From Rheinheimera sp. D18 (GTDB lineage: Bacteria > Pseudomonadota > Gammaproteobacteria > Enterobacterales > Alteromonadaceae): a DNA stretch of 64,000 bases. This document shows positions 19,099 through 28,218 of this stretch, piece by piece. Numbering within the stretch: the first letter of the stretch is position 1; each line of letters begins with the position of its first letter. The position numbers and the translations under genes are program-made. The notes under the pieces are model-generated. The model was not told where the DNA came from. It ran no database searches and saw only the letters and a list, made by a program, of their open reading frames with translations. The stretch spans positions 2,108,001-2,172,000 of the forward strand of contig NZ_CP037745.1 of assembly GCF_004345025.1 (NCBI RefSeq), in the 5' to 3' direction.

Positions 19099-19407
19099 AT
19101 GACAGAAAATAAGCAGCAAAAAACCGCCACTGCACTGCAGTACCAAGGTAAACAAGCTCCAACGATAACGGCAAAAGGCCACGGTGAGCTGGCAGACGAT
19201 ATTGTGGCCCTCGCCCGTGAGCATGGTATTTTGGTACATCAAGATGATGAGCTTAGCAAATTGCTTAGCCAACTAGAACTGGGCGAGCAAATACCCAAAG
19301 AATTATATATTGTGATTGCCGAGCTAATTGCATTTTCTTATGTGTTACAGGGTAAGTTTCCGGAAAACTGGCACAATATTCATCAGCGTATTGATTTTAA
19401 AACGTAA
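19099..19407 (+). CDS. Stand-alone FlhB C-terminal (EscU/YscU/HrcU-type) domain protein
   Basis: 102 residues. Residues 11-90 align by eye with the part of FlhB that follows the NPTH autocleavage site: ALQYQGKQAPTITAKG here against ALKYDQGKFRAPVVVAKG in the full FlhB at 33378-34505, and GEQIPKELYIVIAELIAFSY against HPIPEQLFAAVAQVLAYVY. The NPTH tetrapeptide and all membrane helices are absent. Homologues are called FlhB2 or FlhX and can partly replace FlhB C-terminal function. The ATG has GGGA six bases upstream. It ends eight bases from the convergent DUF2802 gene. Confidence 0.85.
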   Translation: MTENKQQKTATALQYQGKQAPTITAKGHGELADDIVALAREHGILVHQDDELSKLLSQLELGEQIPKELYIVIAELIAFSYVLQGKFPENWHNIHQRIDFKT

Positions 19408-19415
19408 AATAGCGC

Positions 19416-19856
19416 TTATAACTGCTTTTGCTGGTGCAGGTTAAACAACAGTTCCGCTTCAGCCCGCGGCAATTCACATTCACGCATTATTTCTTCTAGA
19501 TCTGCGCCTAACTGCACCATCTTCATCGCTCGGCTATAAATTTTTGATTCAGGATCAGTAAGCTCTAACGCTTGCTGCTTATCGGCAAGCTGTTGCATAT
19601 CGGCACTTAGCTGACTATTAAGCTGAGCTAAGCCGGCATCTAGTTGCAATACGCGCTGGCCAACACCAATAACACCCGCCCGTAGCTCTTCAAGCTCATG
19701 TTTACCATGTTCTTGTTGCTGCGCGCTAAATTCAAGCCGCTGTTCTAACGCGGCTAATTGTGCCACAACATTTTTGCGTAGCTTGGCGAACCACAGATAT
19801 ATAACTAGCATAAATGCCAGTAATAATACTGCCTGAATTATTACACCAAGCCACAT
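19416..19856 (-). CDS. DUF2802 membrane-anchored coiled-coil protein
   Basis: 146 residues from the ATG at 19856, chosen because AGGA lies six bases upstream; longer forms start inside cheW. One N-terminal membrane helix (residues 2-23) is followed by a long coiled coil (about 25-95) and a compact C-terminal segment with SRAMKMVQLGADLEEIMRECELPRAEAELL, which looks like a helix-turn-helix-type DUF2802 signature. It is the last gene of the flagellar-chemotaxis unit and regularly follows cheW in Vibrio, Shewanella and Pseudomonas (memory). Function unknown; a link to the polar chemotaxis array is inferred from position only. Confidence 0.75.
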   Translation of the reverse strand: MWLGVIIQAVLLLAFMLVIYLWFAKLRKNVVAQLAALEQRLEFSAQQQEHGKHELEELRAGVIGVGQRVLQLDAGLAQLNSQLSADMQQLADKQQALELTDPESKIYSRAMKMVQLGADLEEIMRECELPRAEAELLFNLHQQKQL

Positions 19857-19864
19857 AGTCATTC

Positions 19865-20359
19865 CTAGAGCGACGTTACTTCGTCCCACTCTTCATCATT
19901 GAGGAGTTTATTTAGATCAACCAGAATTAACAGTTCGCCTTCACGGTTAGATACCCCTTGAATAAAGCGCGCACTTTCTTCTGTGCCTACATTTGGCGCG
20001 GTATCAATTTCTGACGATTTTAAGTACACCACTTCGGCAACGCTATCTACCAAAATACCGATAACTTGTTTTTCTGCTTCAATAATAACAATACGCGTAT
20101 TATCCGTTACATCGGCTGGCTCTAAACCAAAACGTGAACGGGTATCAATAACCGTAACCACGTTACCGCGTAAATTAATAATACCTAATACATAATCAGG
20201 TGAACCTGGCACGGGTGCAATTTCGGTATAGCGCAGTACTTCTTGCACCTGCATTACGTTAATGCCGTAGGTTTCATCTTGCAATTTAAAAGTAACCCAC
20301 TGCAACACGATGTCTGCGGCGTCATTCTTTTTAACTGACTGCTTGGTTAAATTACTCAT
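19865..20359 (-). CDS. cheW: CheW chemotaxis coupling protein
   Basis: 164 residues. The SH3-like CheW fold is recognisable from WVTFKLQDETYGINVMQVQEVLRY, YVLGIINLRGNVVTVIDTR, and ILVDSVAEVVYLKSSEI. It links receptors to CheA in the array. It is the last CheW-fold protein after parP in the order cheA-cheB-motC-motD-parC-parP-cheW, which is the order of the polar F6-type system of Vibrio and Pseudomonas. Confidence 0.95.
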   Translation of the reverse strand: MSNLTKQSVKKNDAADIVLQWVTFKLQDETYGINVMQVQEVLRYTEIAPVPGSPDYVLGIINLRGNVVTVIDTRSRFGLEPADVTDNTRIVIIEAEKQVIGILVDSVAEVVYLKSSEIDTAPNVGTEESARFIQGVSNREGELLILVDLNKLLNDEEWDEVTSL

Positions 20360-20389
20360 GCACAGCTCCTGTATAAATACCTTTTCCGC

Positions 20390-21181
20390 TTAAGCACTGA
20401 TATCCAGACCGCGGTTTAATAAATCTATCATAGCGTCAACATCAACTAATACACACATATGTTTTTTGATTAAGCCCGCCATCCAAGGTCTTTTACCCTC
20501 AGCTTCGCGCCACTTTACATCGTCTTGTTCTAAAACATAGGTATTAATTAATGTTTCGCAGCATAAACCCCAGTTACTGCTACCCAGCATAATAACATAC
20601 TGATAGTTTAGCTTTTGCTGTAAGGTTTCGTCATATTTTTCTGGCATAACCCAACGAGCGGTATCCACCGTGTTTATTTTCTGTTCGCGGTACAGCATTA
20701 CGCCTTTAAACCATTCCGGTTTACCAATCAGGCTATTCACTTTACCTAATTGATGAATACCACCGAGTTCCTTTAAAGGTACTGCTATTTTTAACCCAGC
20801 AACGTCAAAAAATAAGGCTTGAAATTTGCCTTGTCGATAGTCTTTTTGCTCAGTTGCAACAGATACTGTTGGTACTTCTGCCGCCGCAATGCGTTGGGTT
20901 ACAGGCACATCTCGTTGCTGTAAGTGCTGTGCTTGTTCTACTTGTACAAATTTCGCTTTAAGTGTAGCTAACGCCGCGGCATCGGCAGCCACTTCAGTTT
21001 TAGCTTCAATTTTTTGTGCGGCTATTGGTTCAGCTGGCACTATGGTCGCTTGGGCTAACAACTCATTAAGTTGCTGCTTTTTTTCTTCTTCCAGCATTAA
21101 CGTTTCACTGGGATCTTCGTCAACCAACAAAGCGGATAAATAATGCTGCATCACTTTTTGACTGGCGATTAAATTACTCAT
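20390..21181 (-). CDS. parP: ParP-type CheW-domain protein
   Basis: 263 residues. The N-terminal 120 residues are acidic, Q- and A-rich and probably flexible; a CheW-like domain occupies about residues 125-255 (FQALFFDVAGLKIAVPLKELGGIHQL and NWGLCCETLINTYVL). In Vibrio, ParP sits between parC and cheW and couples ParC to CheA and receptors at the pole. Position and domain layout here agree. The start overlaps the parC stop by four bases (ATGA). Confidence 0.85.
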   Translation of the reverse strand: MSNLIASQKVMQHYLSALLVDEDPSETLMLEEEKKQQLNELLAQATIVPAEPIAAQKIEAKTEVAADAAALATLKAKFVQVEQAQHLQQRDVPVTQRIAAAEVPTVSVATEQKDYRQGKFQALFFDVAGLKIAVPLKELGGIHQLGKVNSLIGKPEWFKGVMLYREQKINTVDTARWVMPEKYDETLQQKLNYQYVIMLGSSNWGLCCETLINTYVLEQDDVKWREAEGKRPWMAGLIKKHMCVLVDVDAMIDLLNRGLDISA

Positions 21182-21960
21182 GCCGACTCCGGCGCCTGTT
21201 GCAGTAAATAGGTCAGTAAGGTGTTGTAGGCAAATACACCGCGTGAGGCCGAGGCAAATTCACTCGGCGGCGTTTGTGCTAAACTTGCGTCGCGAAACTT
21301 AGTGTCGACCGGAATTACCGCAGACCAAACTTTATCTTGATACTTTGCTTTTAACTCTTTGTAGGCTTCTAATGAGGCTTTAGTTCTCTTGTCATACATA
21401 GTTGGAATAATAGTGTAGGCATAGTCTCTTTTTTGCGACGTGCGCATTAATGCTAAGGTCGCAATCATTCGTTCTAAGCCCTTTAATGCCAGAAACTCGG
21501 TTTGCACAGGAATAAGCAAACGATCACAAGCCGCAATAGCATTGACCATTAACACCCCCATTACTGGAGGGCAGTCAATGACGACATAATCGTACTCTTT
21601 TTCGATTTTAAGTAAGGCCTTTTTCAGCATTAAACCCATGCCACCCTTATTACCTAGCGAGCGATCGAGTGTGGCTAAGGCCATTGATGAAGGCAAAATG
21701 TCTAAATTGTCCATGCCACTTGGGCATAATGACTGCAAAATCTGTTCGCTGGTAATATCTTTACCACGAATAAAAATGTCGTAAACGCTAACTTCTAACT
21801 CTTCAGCGTCAATGCCAAAATAATAGGTTAGCGATGCGTGCGGATCGGTGTCTACCAACAAAACCTTGTAGCCGCGTTGGGCTAATAAGCCACCAAGCGT
21901 AACGGTAGTAGTCGTTTTACCCACACCACCTTTCTGATTTGCTACTGTCCAAATAACCAC
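21178..21960 (-). CDS. parC: ParC, ParA-like ATPase for polar placement of chemotaxis arrays
   Basis: 260 residues. The deviant Walker A motif is NQKGGVGKTTT (residues 8-18), with DTDPHASLTYY and VIDCPPVMG as the second and third ATPase motifs. It belongs to the ParA/MinD group. Next to parP, cheW, motCD and cheAB it matches the ParC/PpfA-like proteins that form a polar gradient and position the array. A chromosome-partition ParA is unlikely because there is no parB. Confidence 0.9.
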   Translation of the reverse strand: MVIWTVANQKGGVGKTTTTVTLGGLLAQRGYKVLLVDTDPHASLTYYFGIDAEELEVSVYDIFIRGKDITSEQILQSLCPSGMDNLDILPSSMALATLDRSLGNKGGMGLMLKKALLKIEKEYDYVVIDCPPVMGVLMVNAIAACDRLLIPVQTEFLALKGLERMIATLALMRTSQKRDYAYTIIPTMYDKRTKASLEAYKELKAKYQDKVWSAVIPVDTKFRDASLAQTPPSEFASASRGVFAYNTLLTYLLQQAPESA

Positions 21961-21961
21961 T

Positions 21962-22948
21962 TCAAGGTTCCTGTTGTTCTGGAGACTTTATGTCAGTATT
22001 GTCTTCTCGTGTGGTGATACGAATACCGCCACCGGGCAAAGCAATAACTTTTATACTGCCATCTTTTTGCGATACTTGCTCTAATTGTCGCTGTAATGCC
22101 GCGTTTTCAGTCGAACTATCTATCTTAGGTTCGTTACTAGCTTGGTTAGCGAAATAACCAAAACGCGATATCGCAATCACCACTTTACGATTAGCCGCTC
22201 TACCTTGAATACTGTCGTTTGCGTTAAACGGATAATACTGACCATAACCTTCTATTGCTAAACGCTGAGGAGTGGTGCCTTGCCGCTCCAGTAACCTAAG
22301 TACAGAGGTAGCACGGCTTACCGAGAGCTCCCAATTTGAGGAGAATAATTCATTATTAATGGGCTGATCATCGGTATAGCCGCGAACACGAATAAAATTG
22401 GTAATGGGGTTAATAACCTTGGTAATTTCCGCCAATAATGTTTGCGCCGATTGCGTAGCAGTAGCACTGCCGCTAGCAAATAATAAACCACTGCTTAATT
22501 CGATAGTTAGCCAATTTTCGTCCTGCTGCAGCTTAACTAAACCTTGTTCTAGTAGATTTGCCAGCGCCTTAGTTAATTGTTGCTCTACAGACTGCAATGG
22601 GCTGCCAAGCTTATGTTGGGTAACATCCGACAATTGCGTTGCGTCGGCCAATAGCGTTGGCCCTTTTGCTGGTTCTAAAGACGTGCCGTACAGATCGAGC
22701 TCACTTTGTGGTACTGGTGTTGTTAGTACGGATAGCCCTTGTTTGCCAGTACCAGAATGCTCAGGCGTTTCAAATATTTTCGTTAAACTATCCGCTAACA
22801 CACTGTACTTTTCTTCTTTAACAATGGACATGGCGTATAACACTACAAATAGCGCAAACATTAAGGTCATATAATCGGCATAAGAAACCAACCAGCGATC
22901 TAGCTGTTCTGGCTCTACATGCGAATGTTTTTGCTTATGGCGGTACAT
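21962..22948 (-). CDS. motD: MotD, MotB-family flagellar stator protein
   Basis: 328 residues. A basic N-terminus and a single helix with the essential aspartate (SYADYMTLMFALFVVLYAMS, about residues 23-42) are followed by a plug/linker and a C-terminal OmpA-like peptidoglycan-binding domain with VRGYTDDQPI and NWELSVSRATSVLRLL. Role: peptidoglycan-anchored half of the MotCD stator, which in Pseudomonas supports swarming and high load. A 30-residue charged tail is present. Six bases separate it from motC. Confidence 0.93.
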   Translation of the reverse strand: MYRHKQKHSHVEPEQLDRWLVSYADYMTLMFALFVVLYAMSIVKEEKYSVLADSLTKIFETPEHSGTGKQGLSVLTTPVPQSELDLYGTSLEPAKGPTLLADATQLSDVTQHKLGSPLQSVEQQLTKALANLLEQGLVKLQQDENWLTIELSSGLLFASGSATATQSAQTLLAEITKVINPITNFIRVRGYTDDQPINNELFSSNWELSVSRATSVLRLLERQGTTPQRLAIEGYGQYYPFNANDSIQGRAANRKVVIAISRFGYFANQASNEPKIDSSTENAALQRQLEQVSQKDGSIKVIALPGGGIRITTREDNTDIKSPEQQEP

Positions 22949-22953
22949 GTGTT

Positions 22954-23697
22954 TTACCCCGGATGATAAGCCGAAAGCTTACGCTCTATATTGCGTGGGT
23001 TTTCGCCATAGGCAATAGACACCAACCCTTCAACAATAAGCTCGTGATACAACGTACGCTGATGCACTAAATTCTTTAATTTGTTACCAACAGGTATAAA
23101 TACTAAGTTAGCAAAACCCACACCATAAATGGTGGCAACAAAGGCGGTGCCAATACCTAACCCTAATAGTTCAGGGTCTGAAATGTTCGACATAGCTTGA
23201 ATTAAACCCAATACCGCGCCAACGATACCAATAGTGGGGCTATAACCACCCATAGCATCAAAAATACGTGCTCCGCGTAATAACCGTTCGCGCTCAAGTG
23301 TTAACTCCGCATCCAGTGTATCTTGCAACGCTTTTGGCTCTACCCCGTCGACTAACAAATTTAAACCACGATGTAAAAATGGATCCCGCTCGGCCAAGGC
23401 ATCGTTTTCTAAGGCTAAAAAACCATTACCTCGCGCGGCACCGCCCCAATGCACAATGCGTTCAGCAGTATGTTGCAGTGGTAAATGATCGGCGCGTATT
23501 ACCCATGGCAGCATTTTTAGGCCAAGTTTAAATTGTGCTGAAGGTGTTTGCAGCATTACCGCACCCACGGTGCCGCCGACAACGATTAAAAACGCAGGAA
23601 AGTGCAACAACGTGGCAAGGCTACCGCCCTCAATAACAAAGCCACCGGCGACAGCCAATATAGCCAGTAAAAAACCACTAATTGCCAGCTTATCCAT
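22954..23697 (-). CDS. motC: MotC, MotA-family proton channel subunit
   Basis: 247 residues with four hydrophobic helices (about 5-22, 30-47, 148-168 and 182-202). The cytoplasmic loop has [18 protein letters not shown], and the MotA/TolQ signature [23 protein letters not shown] is intact. It pairs with motD as stator. The start overlaps the cheB stop by eight bases. Whether it is proton- or sodium-driven cannot be read safely from sequence. Confidence 0.93.
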   Translation of the reverse strand: MDKLAISGFLLAILAVAGGFVIEGGSLATLLHFPAFLIVVGGTVGAVMLQTPSAQFKLGLKMLPWVIRADHLPLQHTAERIVHWGGAARGNGFLALENDALAERDPFLHRGLNLLVDGVEPKALQDTLDAELTLERERLLRGARIFDAMGGYSPTIGIVGAVLGLIQAMSNISDPELLGLGIGTAFVATIYGVGFANLVFIPVGNKLKNLVHQRTLYHELIVEGLVSIAYGENPRNIERKLSAYHPG

Positions 23698-24835
23698 GCG
23701 TTACTTCCGTTATCAAACGTCCGGCGACGTCATTAAGACTTACCTCAACATCCATTAACCCTGCAGCGGCAATAGCTTGAGGCATGCCATATACAACACA
23801 GCTGGCTTCATCTTGGGCCCAAACTTTTGCCCCCACTTGTTTTAGTAATCTAGCACCTTCGCGTCCGTCTGCGCCCATACCCGTTAATACAATGGCTAGG
23901 ACTTGATCGCTAAATACTTTTGCAGCGGTAGCAAAGGTAATATCAACACTGGGTTTAAAGGTAATGCGTGGTGAGTCGTCTTCTTTAATGCGCAGTCTTG
24001 CCTCACGCTCGCTGCCTTCAATTAGCATTTGTTTACCACCGGGCGCTAAGTAAGCCACGCCAGGTCGAAGTACATCATTATCTTTTGCTTCACACACTTC
24101 AATTTTAGCTAACGTATTTAAACGTTGGGCAAAAGCACCGGTAAATGCAGCAGGCATATGCTGAATAAGGACAATCGGCAAAGGGAAGTTTTCTGGCAAT
24201 GCTGTAATAATACGCTGCAACGCAACAGGGCCACCGGTTGAGGTACCAATAGCCACTAATTTGTACTGTTTACCACTGGCCTGAAATCGTGTCGAGCTGG
24301 TGCTGGTTACTCGCTCACTCAATTTAGGTCGCTCAAAGCTAGTACGGGTTAACGCTGGACGTTCGGCTAAACGCGCAGCGCTGCTGCTGTCAGGCCTTGG
24401 TGCAACAGTGCTGCTAAACGTTGCCCTACCAAGCTGACGCTTACGAGCTACCGCTTTTACTCTATCACGCAGTAATTGCCCCGCCTCATCTTTATCACGG
24501 GCAATATCTTCAAATTTTTTCGGCAGAAAATCTACTGCCCCAGCTTCTAACGCATCAAGGGTCGCCTTTGCGCCTTCATGGGTTAGTGAAGAAAACATTA
24601 AAATAGGAATACGTTGTTGCTGCATAATTTCACGGACTGCTGAAATGCCATCTAAAACCGGCATTTCAATGTCCATGGTAATTACATCAGGTTTAAGCGC
24701 TAAGGCTTTTTCAACCCCTTCACGGCCGTTATTGGCGGTGTCTACAACTTCTATATCGCCATCTTTAGTCAGAATTTCTGTTAGGCGGCGGCGAAAAAAG
24801 CTTGAATCATCAACCACTAACACCTTAATCGACAT
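23690..24835 (-). CDS. cheB: CheB protein-glutamate methylesterase
   Basis: 381 residues. A receiver domain has the phospho-acceptor D55 in [13 protein letters not shown] and acidic D9/D10. A linker of about 60 residues follows, then the methylesterase domain with the catalytic motif IGTSTGGP (serine near 195), a histidine in [10 protein letters not shown] and an aspartate in [11 protein letters not shown]. Role: removes methyl groups from chemoreceptors when phosphorylated by CheA. Only twelve bases follow the cheA stop. Confidence 0.96.
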   Translation of the reverse strand: MSIKVLVVDDSSFFRRRLTEILTKDGDIEVVDTANNGREGVEKALALKPDVITMDIEMPVLDGISAVREIMQQQRIPILMFSSLTHEGAKATLDALEAGAVDFLPKKFEDIARDKDEAGQLLRDRVKAVARKRQLGRATFSSTVAPRPDSSSAARLAERPALTRTSFERPKLSERVTSTSSTRFQASGKQYKLVAIGTSTGGPVALQRIITALPENFPLPIVLIQHMPAAFTGAFAQRLNTLAKIEVCEAKDNDVLRPGVAYLAPGGKQMLIEGSEREARLRIKEDDSPRITFKPSVDITFATAAKVFSDQVLAIVLTGMGADGREGARLLKQVGAKVWAQDEASCVVYGMPQAIAAAGLMDVEVSLNDVAGRLITEVTHG

Positions 24836-24847
24836 AGCGTTCTCTCT

Positions 24848-27001
24848 TTAGGCGTTGGCTTTATTGAAGCGGTCAAATTTAATTTTTGACTTCTTCGCGT
24901 AGTGTTTTAACAAGTTGGGTACGTCAAGAATTAGTGCTATACCACCATCTGAAGTAATGGTTGCGCCGGCCATACCTGGCGTGCCTTGCAGCAGTGCGTC
25001 AAGCGGCTTTATGACCACTTCTTCTTGACCAATTAGCGAGTCGACAACAAACCCGACTTGTTGGGTGCCAATTTGCACAATTACTACGTGGCCTTGCTCA
25101 CGCCGACGTTTTTTATCTGAACCTTTAACTAGCCAATGCTCAAGGAAAAACAGTGGGATAGCTTTATTTCGCACGACAACGGTAAGTTGGCCATCTACCA
25201 CGTTAGTTTTGTTTAAATCGAGATGGAAAATTTCACTTACACCAGCCAGTGGTAAAGCAAAAGTTTGTTTTCCTACCACGACCATTAAGGTTGGCAGTAT
25301 AGCTAAGGTTAGTGGAACTTTAATTTCCAGCGAGGTGCCTTCACCCAATTTAGAGTGAATATGCACGGTACCGTTAAGCTGATTAATCTTGGTCTTTACT
25401 ACGTCCATACCGACGCCACGACCTGAGATATCTGAAATTTGTTCTTTAGTTGAAAACCCTGGTGCAAAAATTAGATTAAACGCTTCGGTATCGGACATGC
25501 GTGCAGCAGCATCAACGTCAAGAATACCGCGTTTAATAGCGATACCTTTCAGCTTTTCTGGATCCATACCTGCACCATCATCTTGTATGGTTAACAAAAT
25601 ATGGTCGCCGGCCTGCTCTGCGGCGAGCCGCACTGTTCCTACCCGGGTTTTACCTGATTTTTGCCGCACATCTGGCATTTCTATGCCATGATCGACAGAG
25701 TTGCGCACTAAGTGCACTAGCGGATCGGCTAGGGCCTCAACTAAGTTTTTATCTAAATCGGTTTCTTCACCTTCGAGTACTAACTCTATGTCTTTTTGTA
25801 AAGCTCGTGCCAAATCTCGTACTACTCGTGGGAAGCGGCCAAATACTTTTTTAATCGGTTGCATACGCGTTTTCATTACCGCGCCTTGAATATCAGCGGT
25901 AACAACATCTAAGTTCGAAATGGCTTTGCTCATTTCTTCACTTTGTACGGTAGTCGACAAACTTACCAAGCGATTACGCACTAATACCAGCTCGCCAACC
26001 ATATTCATAATTTGGTCAAGCCGCTTGGTATCTACCCGCACAGTAGTTTCTGCTTGGGCTGATTGCTGCGCCGCTGCCGCTTTGTCAGCTACTGGCGCAA
26101 CGGGTGCTTTACTTTCTACCGGTTCGATTACCGCAGGTGCTCTGCTCGGTGCAGCAGGCTTAGTTTCCGCGGGTGTTGCCGCCGTAGCCTTAACTACGGG
26201 TGCATTGCCTTTACCGTGCAATTGATCGAGCAGCGCTTCGAACTCGGCATCATCAATTTCGTCGTTAGTTTTGCTATTATTTGTTACCGGAGCTTTAGGT
26301 GGTGTAACCGTTTTTTTCTGCTCAGCAGATTCCGGTATAAACGCCCCTTTGCCATGCAATTGATCTAGCATGGCTTCAAATTCATCATCGGTAATATCAT
26401 CATTGCCGGCCGATGCAGCGGGTGTTACTGGTGAAGAAACGACAGGAGCTGCAGCTTTTTTACCATGCAGTTCATCCATCATTTTTTCAAATTCTTCTTC
26501 AGTAATTTCATCGATATTGCTGCTAGATGCCGGCGATGCTGATACCGGTGCAGCAACTTTAGCGGCTACAGGCTCAGCCGCTGCTGCCACAACGGGAGGC
26601 GCTCCAGCAGCTTCCGGATTACTGTAATAATGTAATGCATCTAACACCGCTGCCGAAGCAGGTGTTAATGGCTGACGGTTTTGTACTTCAACAAACATCG
26701 CATTAATGCTATCGAGCGACTGTAAAATAACGTCCATCAGCTCAGCGGTAACACGGCGCTTACCGGTACGAAGAATATCAAACACGTTTTCGGCGCCATG
26801 GCAGGCATCAACTAACTCGGTTAGTGATAAAAAGCCAGCGCCACCTTTTACAGTATGGAAGCCGCGAAAAATAGCGTTAAGTAAATTAGCATCGTCTGGA
26901 TTATTTTCCAGTTCGACCAGCTGCTCTTGCAGTAATTCGAGGATTTCACCGGCTTCAACCAGGAAGTCCTGCAGTATATCCTCATCCATATCAAAGCTCA
27001 T
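24848..27001 (-). CDS. cheA: CheA chemotaxis histidine kinase with triple linker repeat
   Basis: 717 residues. P1 has the phospho-histidine H49 in FRGFHTVKGG. The P3 dimerisation domain starts near 318, P4 kinase boxes include LVRNSVDHGIEMP and DISGRGVGMDVVK, and the C-terminal P5 is CheW-like. Between P1 and P3 there is no obvious CheY-binding P2; instead three copies of a 19-residue acidic motif (core DEFEALLDQLHGKG) lie at about residues 162-181, 200-218 and 246-264, separated by A/P/T-rich linkers. In Vibrio the equivalent region (LID) binds ParP/ParC, so these are candidate docking peptides. Role: autophosphorylates and signals to CheY and CheB. Confidence 0.96.
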   Translation of the reverse strand: MSFDMDEDILQDFLVEAGEILELLQEQLVELENNPDDANLLNAIFRGFHTVKGGAGFLSLTELVDACHGAENVFDILRTGKRRVTAELMDVILQSLDSINAMFVEVQNRQPLTPASAAVLDALHYYSNPEAAGAPPVVAAAAEPVAAKVAAPVSASPASSSNIDEITEEEFEKMMDELHGKKAAAPVVSSPVTPAASAGNDDITDDEFEAMLDQLHGKGAFIPESAEQKKTVTPPKAPVTNNSKTNDEIDDAEFEALLDQLHGKGNAPVVKATAATPAETKPAAPSRAPAVIEPVESKAPVAPVADKAAAAQQSAQAETTVRVDTKRLDQIMNMVGELVLVRNRLVSLSTTVQSEEMSKAISNLDVVTADIQGAVMKTRMQPIKKVFGRFPRVVRDLARALQKDIELVLEGEETDLDKNLVEALADPLVHLVRNSVDHGIEMPDVRQKSGKTRVGTVRLAAEQAGDHILLTIQDDGAGMDPEKLKGIAIKRGILDVDAAARMSDTEAFNLIFAPGFSTKEQISDISGRGVGMDVVKTKINQLNGTVHIHSKLGEGTSLEIKVPLTLAILPTLMVVVGKQTFALPLAGVSEIFHLDLNKTNVVDGQLTVVVRNKAIPLFFLEHWLVKGSDKKRRREQGHVVIVQIGTQQVGFVVDSLIGQEEVVIKPLDALLQGTPGMAGATITSDGGIALILDVPNLLKHYAKKSKIKFDRFNKANA

Positions 27002-27016
27002 GCAAAAACACCTCTG

Positions 27017-27769
27017 TTAGAAACCTAAGCTGGATAACAAATCATCAACGTCATCCTGACCGCTGACGACATCATCACGCTCTGCTGCATCAATGATAGG
27101 CCCTTCGGCTTCATGCGCTTTGGGTTTACTTTTCACTGGTTTAGCGTCTGGTAATGCCGTAAGACTAGACTGACCAAATGCGGTTAATAGGCCGATTAAG
27201 CTTTCTTCAACTTCCCGTACTAACTCGATAACACGGCGCAAAATTTGTCCGGTGAGATCTTGGTAGTCTTGTGCCATTAACACGTCAGTAAGTAGCGAGT
27301 TAAGGGTACTAGAATTGCCACTCGCTTGGGTAAAAAAACTATCTAATGTATGACATAGCCCTTTAAACTCACCTAACTGCATTTGTCGTTGCATTAATTT
27401 TTGCCACTGCGGTTCAATTTTACCTAACTGCTGGCTTAATTCATCAGCAATAGGTAAACACGACTCAACAGCGTCCATAGTGCGATTAGCCGCTTGTTCC
27501 GTCATATCGATAACGTGAATTAGCCGCTTTTTCGCATCGGGGATATCTTCTTCGAGTAAATTACTTAACGATGGGTCAATTTGGAAATTTTTTAACGAAT
27601 CGTGTAACTGACGGGTTAGCTTTCCTACTTCGGCAAATAGCTCTGAAGATCCAGGTACAGCAAGTTGCTGTACCATCTGGTTAGCGGTTTCGTGCTCACC
27701 CATTTCAAGCAGTTGCACTAATTCTTTAGCTTGCTCAAGAGAAATTAAAGGCGCCGTAATTGCGGACAT
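27017..27769 (-). CDS. cheZ: CheZ, CheY-P phosphatase
   Basis: 250 residues, mainly long helices. The catalytic helix is MAQDYQDLTGQILRRVIELV with the active glutamine, and the C-terminal CheY-binding peptide is the acidic VDDLLSSLGF. Role: dephosphorylates CheY-P. It is placed between cheY and cheA as in polar flagellates. Confidence 0.95.
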   Translation of the reverse strand: MSAITAPLISLEQAKELVQLLEMGEHETANQMVQQLAVPGSSELFAEVGKLTRQLHDSLKNFQIDPSLSNLLEEDIPDAKKRLIHVIDMTEQAANRTMDAVESCLPIADELSQQLGKIEPQWQKLMQRQMQLGEFKGLCHTLDSFFTQASGNSSTLNSLLTDVLMAQDYQDLTGQILRRVIELVREVEESLIGLLTAFGQSSLTALPDAKPVKSKPKAHEAEGPIIDAAERDDVVSGQDDVDDLLSSLGF

Positions 27770-27794
27770 GGCTACGCTCCTATGTCAGTTACGA

Positions 27795-28178
27795 TTAGCC
27801 AATCCGTTCAAATACTTTAGCCAACTTCTCTTGCAAAGTTGCTGCCGTAAAAGGCTTTACAATATAACCATTCACTCCAGCTTGGGCCGCAGCAATAATT
27901 TGTTCTTTCTTTGCTTCTGCCGTTACCATAAGTACTGGAATTTGTTTTAGCTTTGCATCGGCTCGAATGGCACGTAGCAAGTCGATACCTTGCATACCTG
28001 GCATATTCCAGTCGGTTACGACAAAATCAAAATCACCATTTTGCAGCATAGGCAACGCTGTGCTGCCATCATCTGCTTCAGACACGTTTGTAAAGCCCAG
28101 ATCGCGTAACAGATTTTTTATTATCCGTCTCATAGTTGAAAAGTCATCAACTACAAGAATTTTCATGTTTTTATCCAA
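27795..28178 (-). CDS. cheY: CheY response regulator
   Basis: 127 residues, a single receiver domain. Acidic pair D11/D12, phospho-acceptor D56 in [11 protein letters not shown]86 and K108 (IVKPF) are all present. The start is unusual: the codon is TTG, preceded five bases away by GGAGG, whereas the in-frame ATG four codons later lies too far from that site; Vibrio CheY also begins with the extra MxKN, which supports TTG. Role: phosphorylated form binds FliM to reverse the motor. Confidence 0.95.
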   Translation of the reverse strand: MDKNMKILVVDDFSTMRRIIKNLLRDLGFTNVSEADDGSTALPMLQNGDFDFVVTDWNMPGMQGIDLLRAIRADAKLKQIPVLMVTAEAKKEQIIAAAQAGVNGYIVKPFTAATLQEKLAKVFERIG

Positions 28179-28218
28179 AATCCCCTCCGGCGAGATATTA
28201 CTGTTATCTCAGAATAGG

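Noticed and set aside
22398-22874. 158-codon frame opposite motD
   Set aside because: Opposite a clear OmpA/MotB protein, Cys/Ser-rich and without ribosome site.
28192-28210. GAGATA/TATCTC inverted repeat between fliA and cheY
   Set aside because: Only six pairs, AT-rich and without a T-run; not convincing as terminator or operator, although it lies between fliA and cheY.
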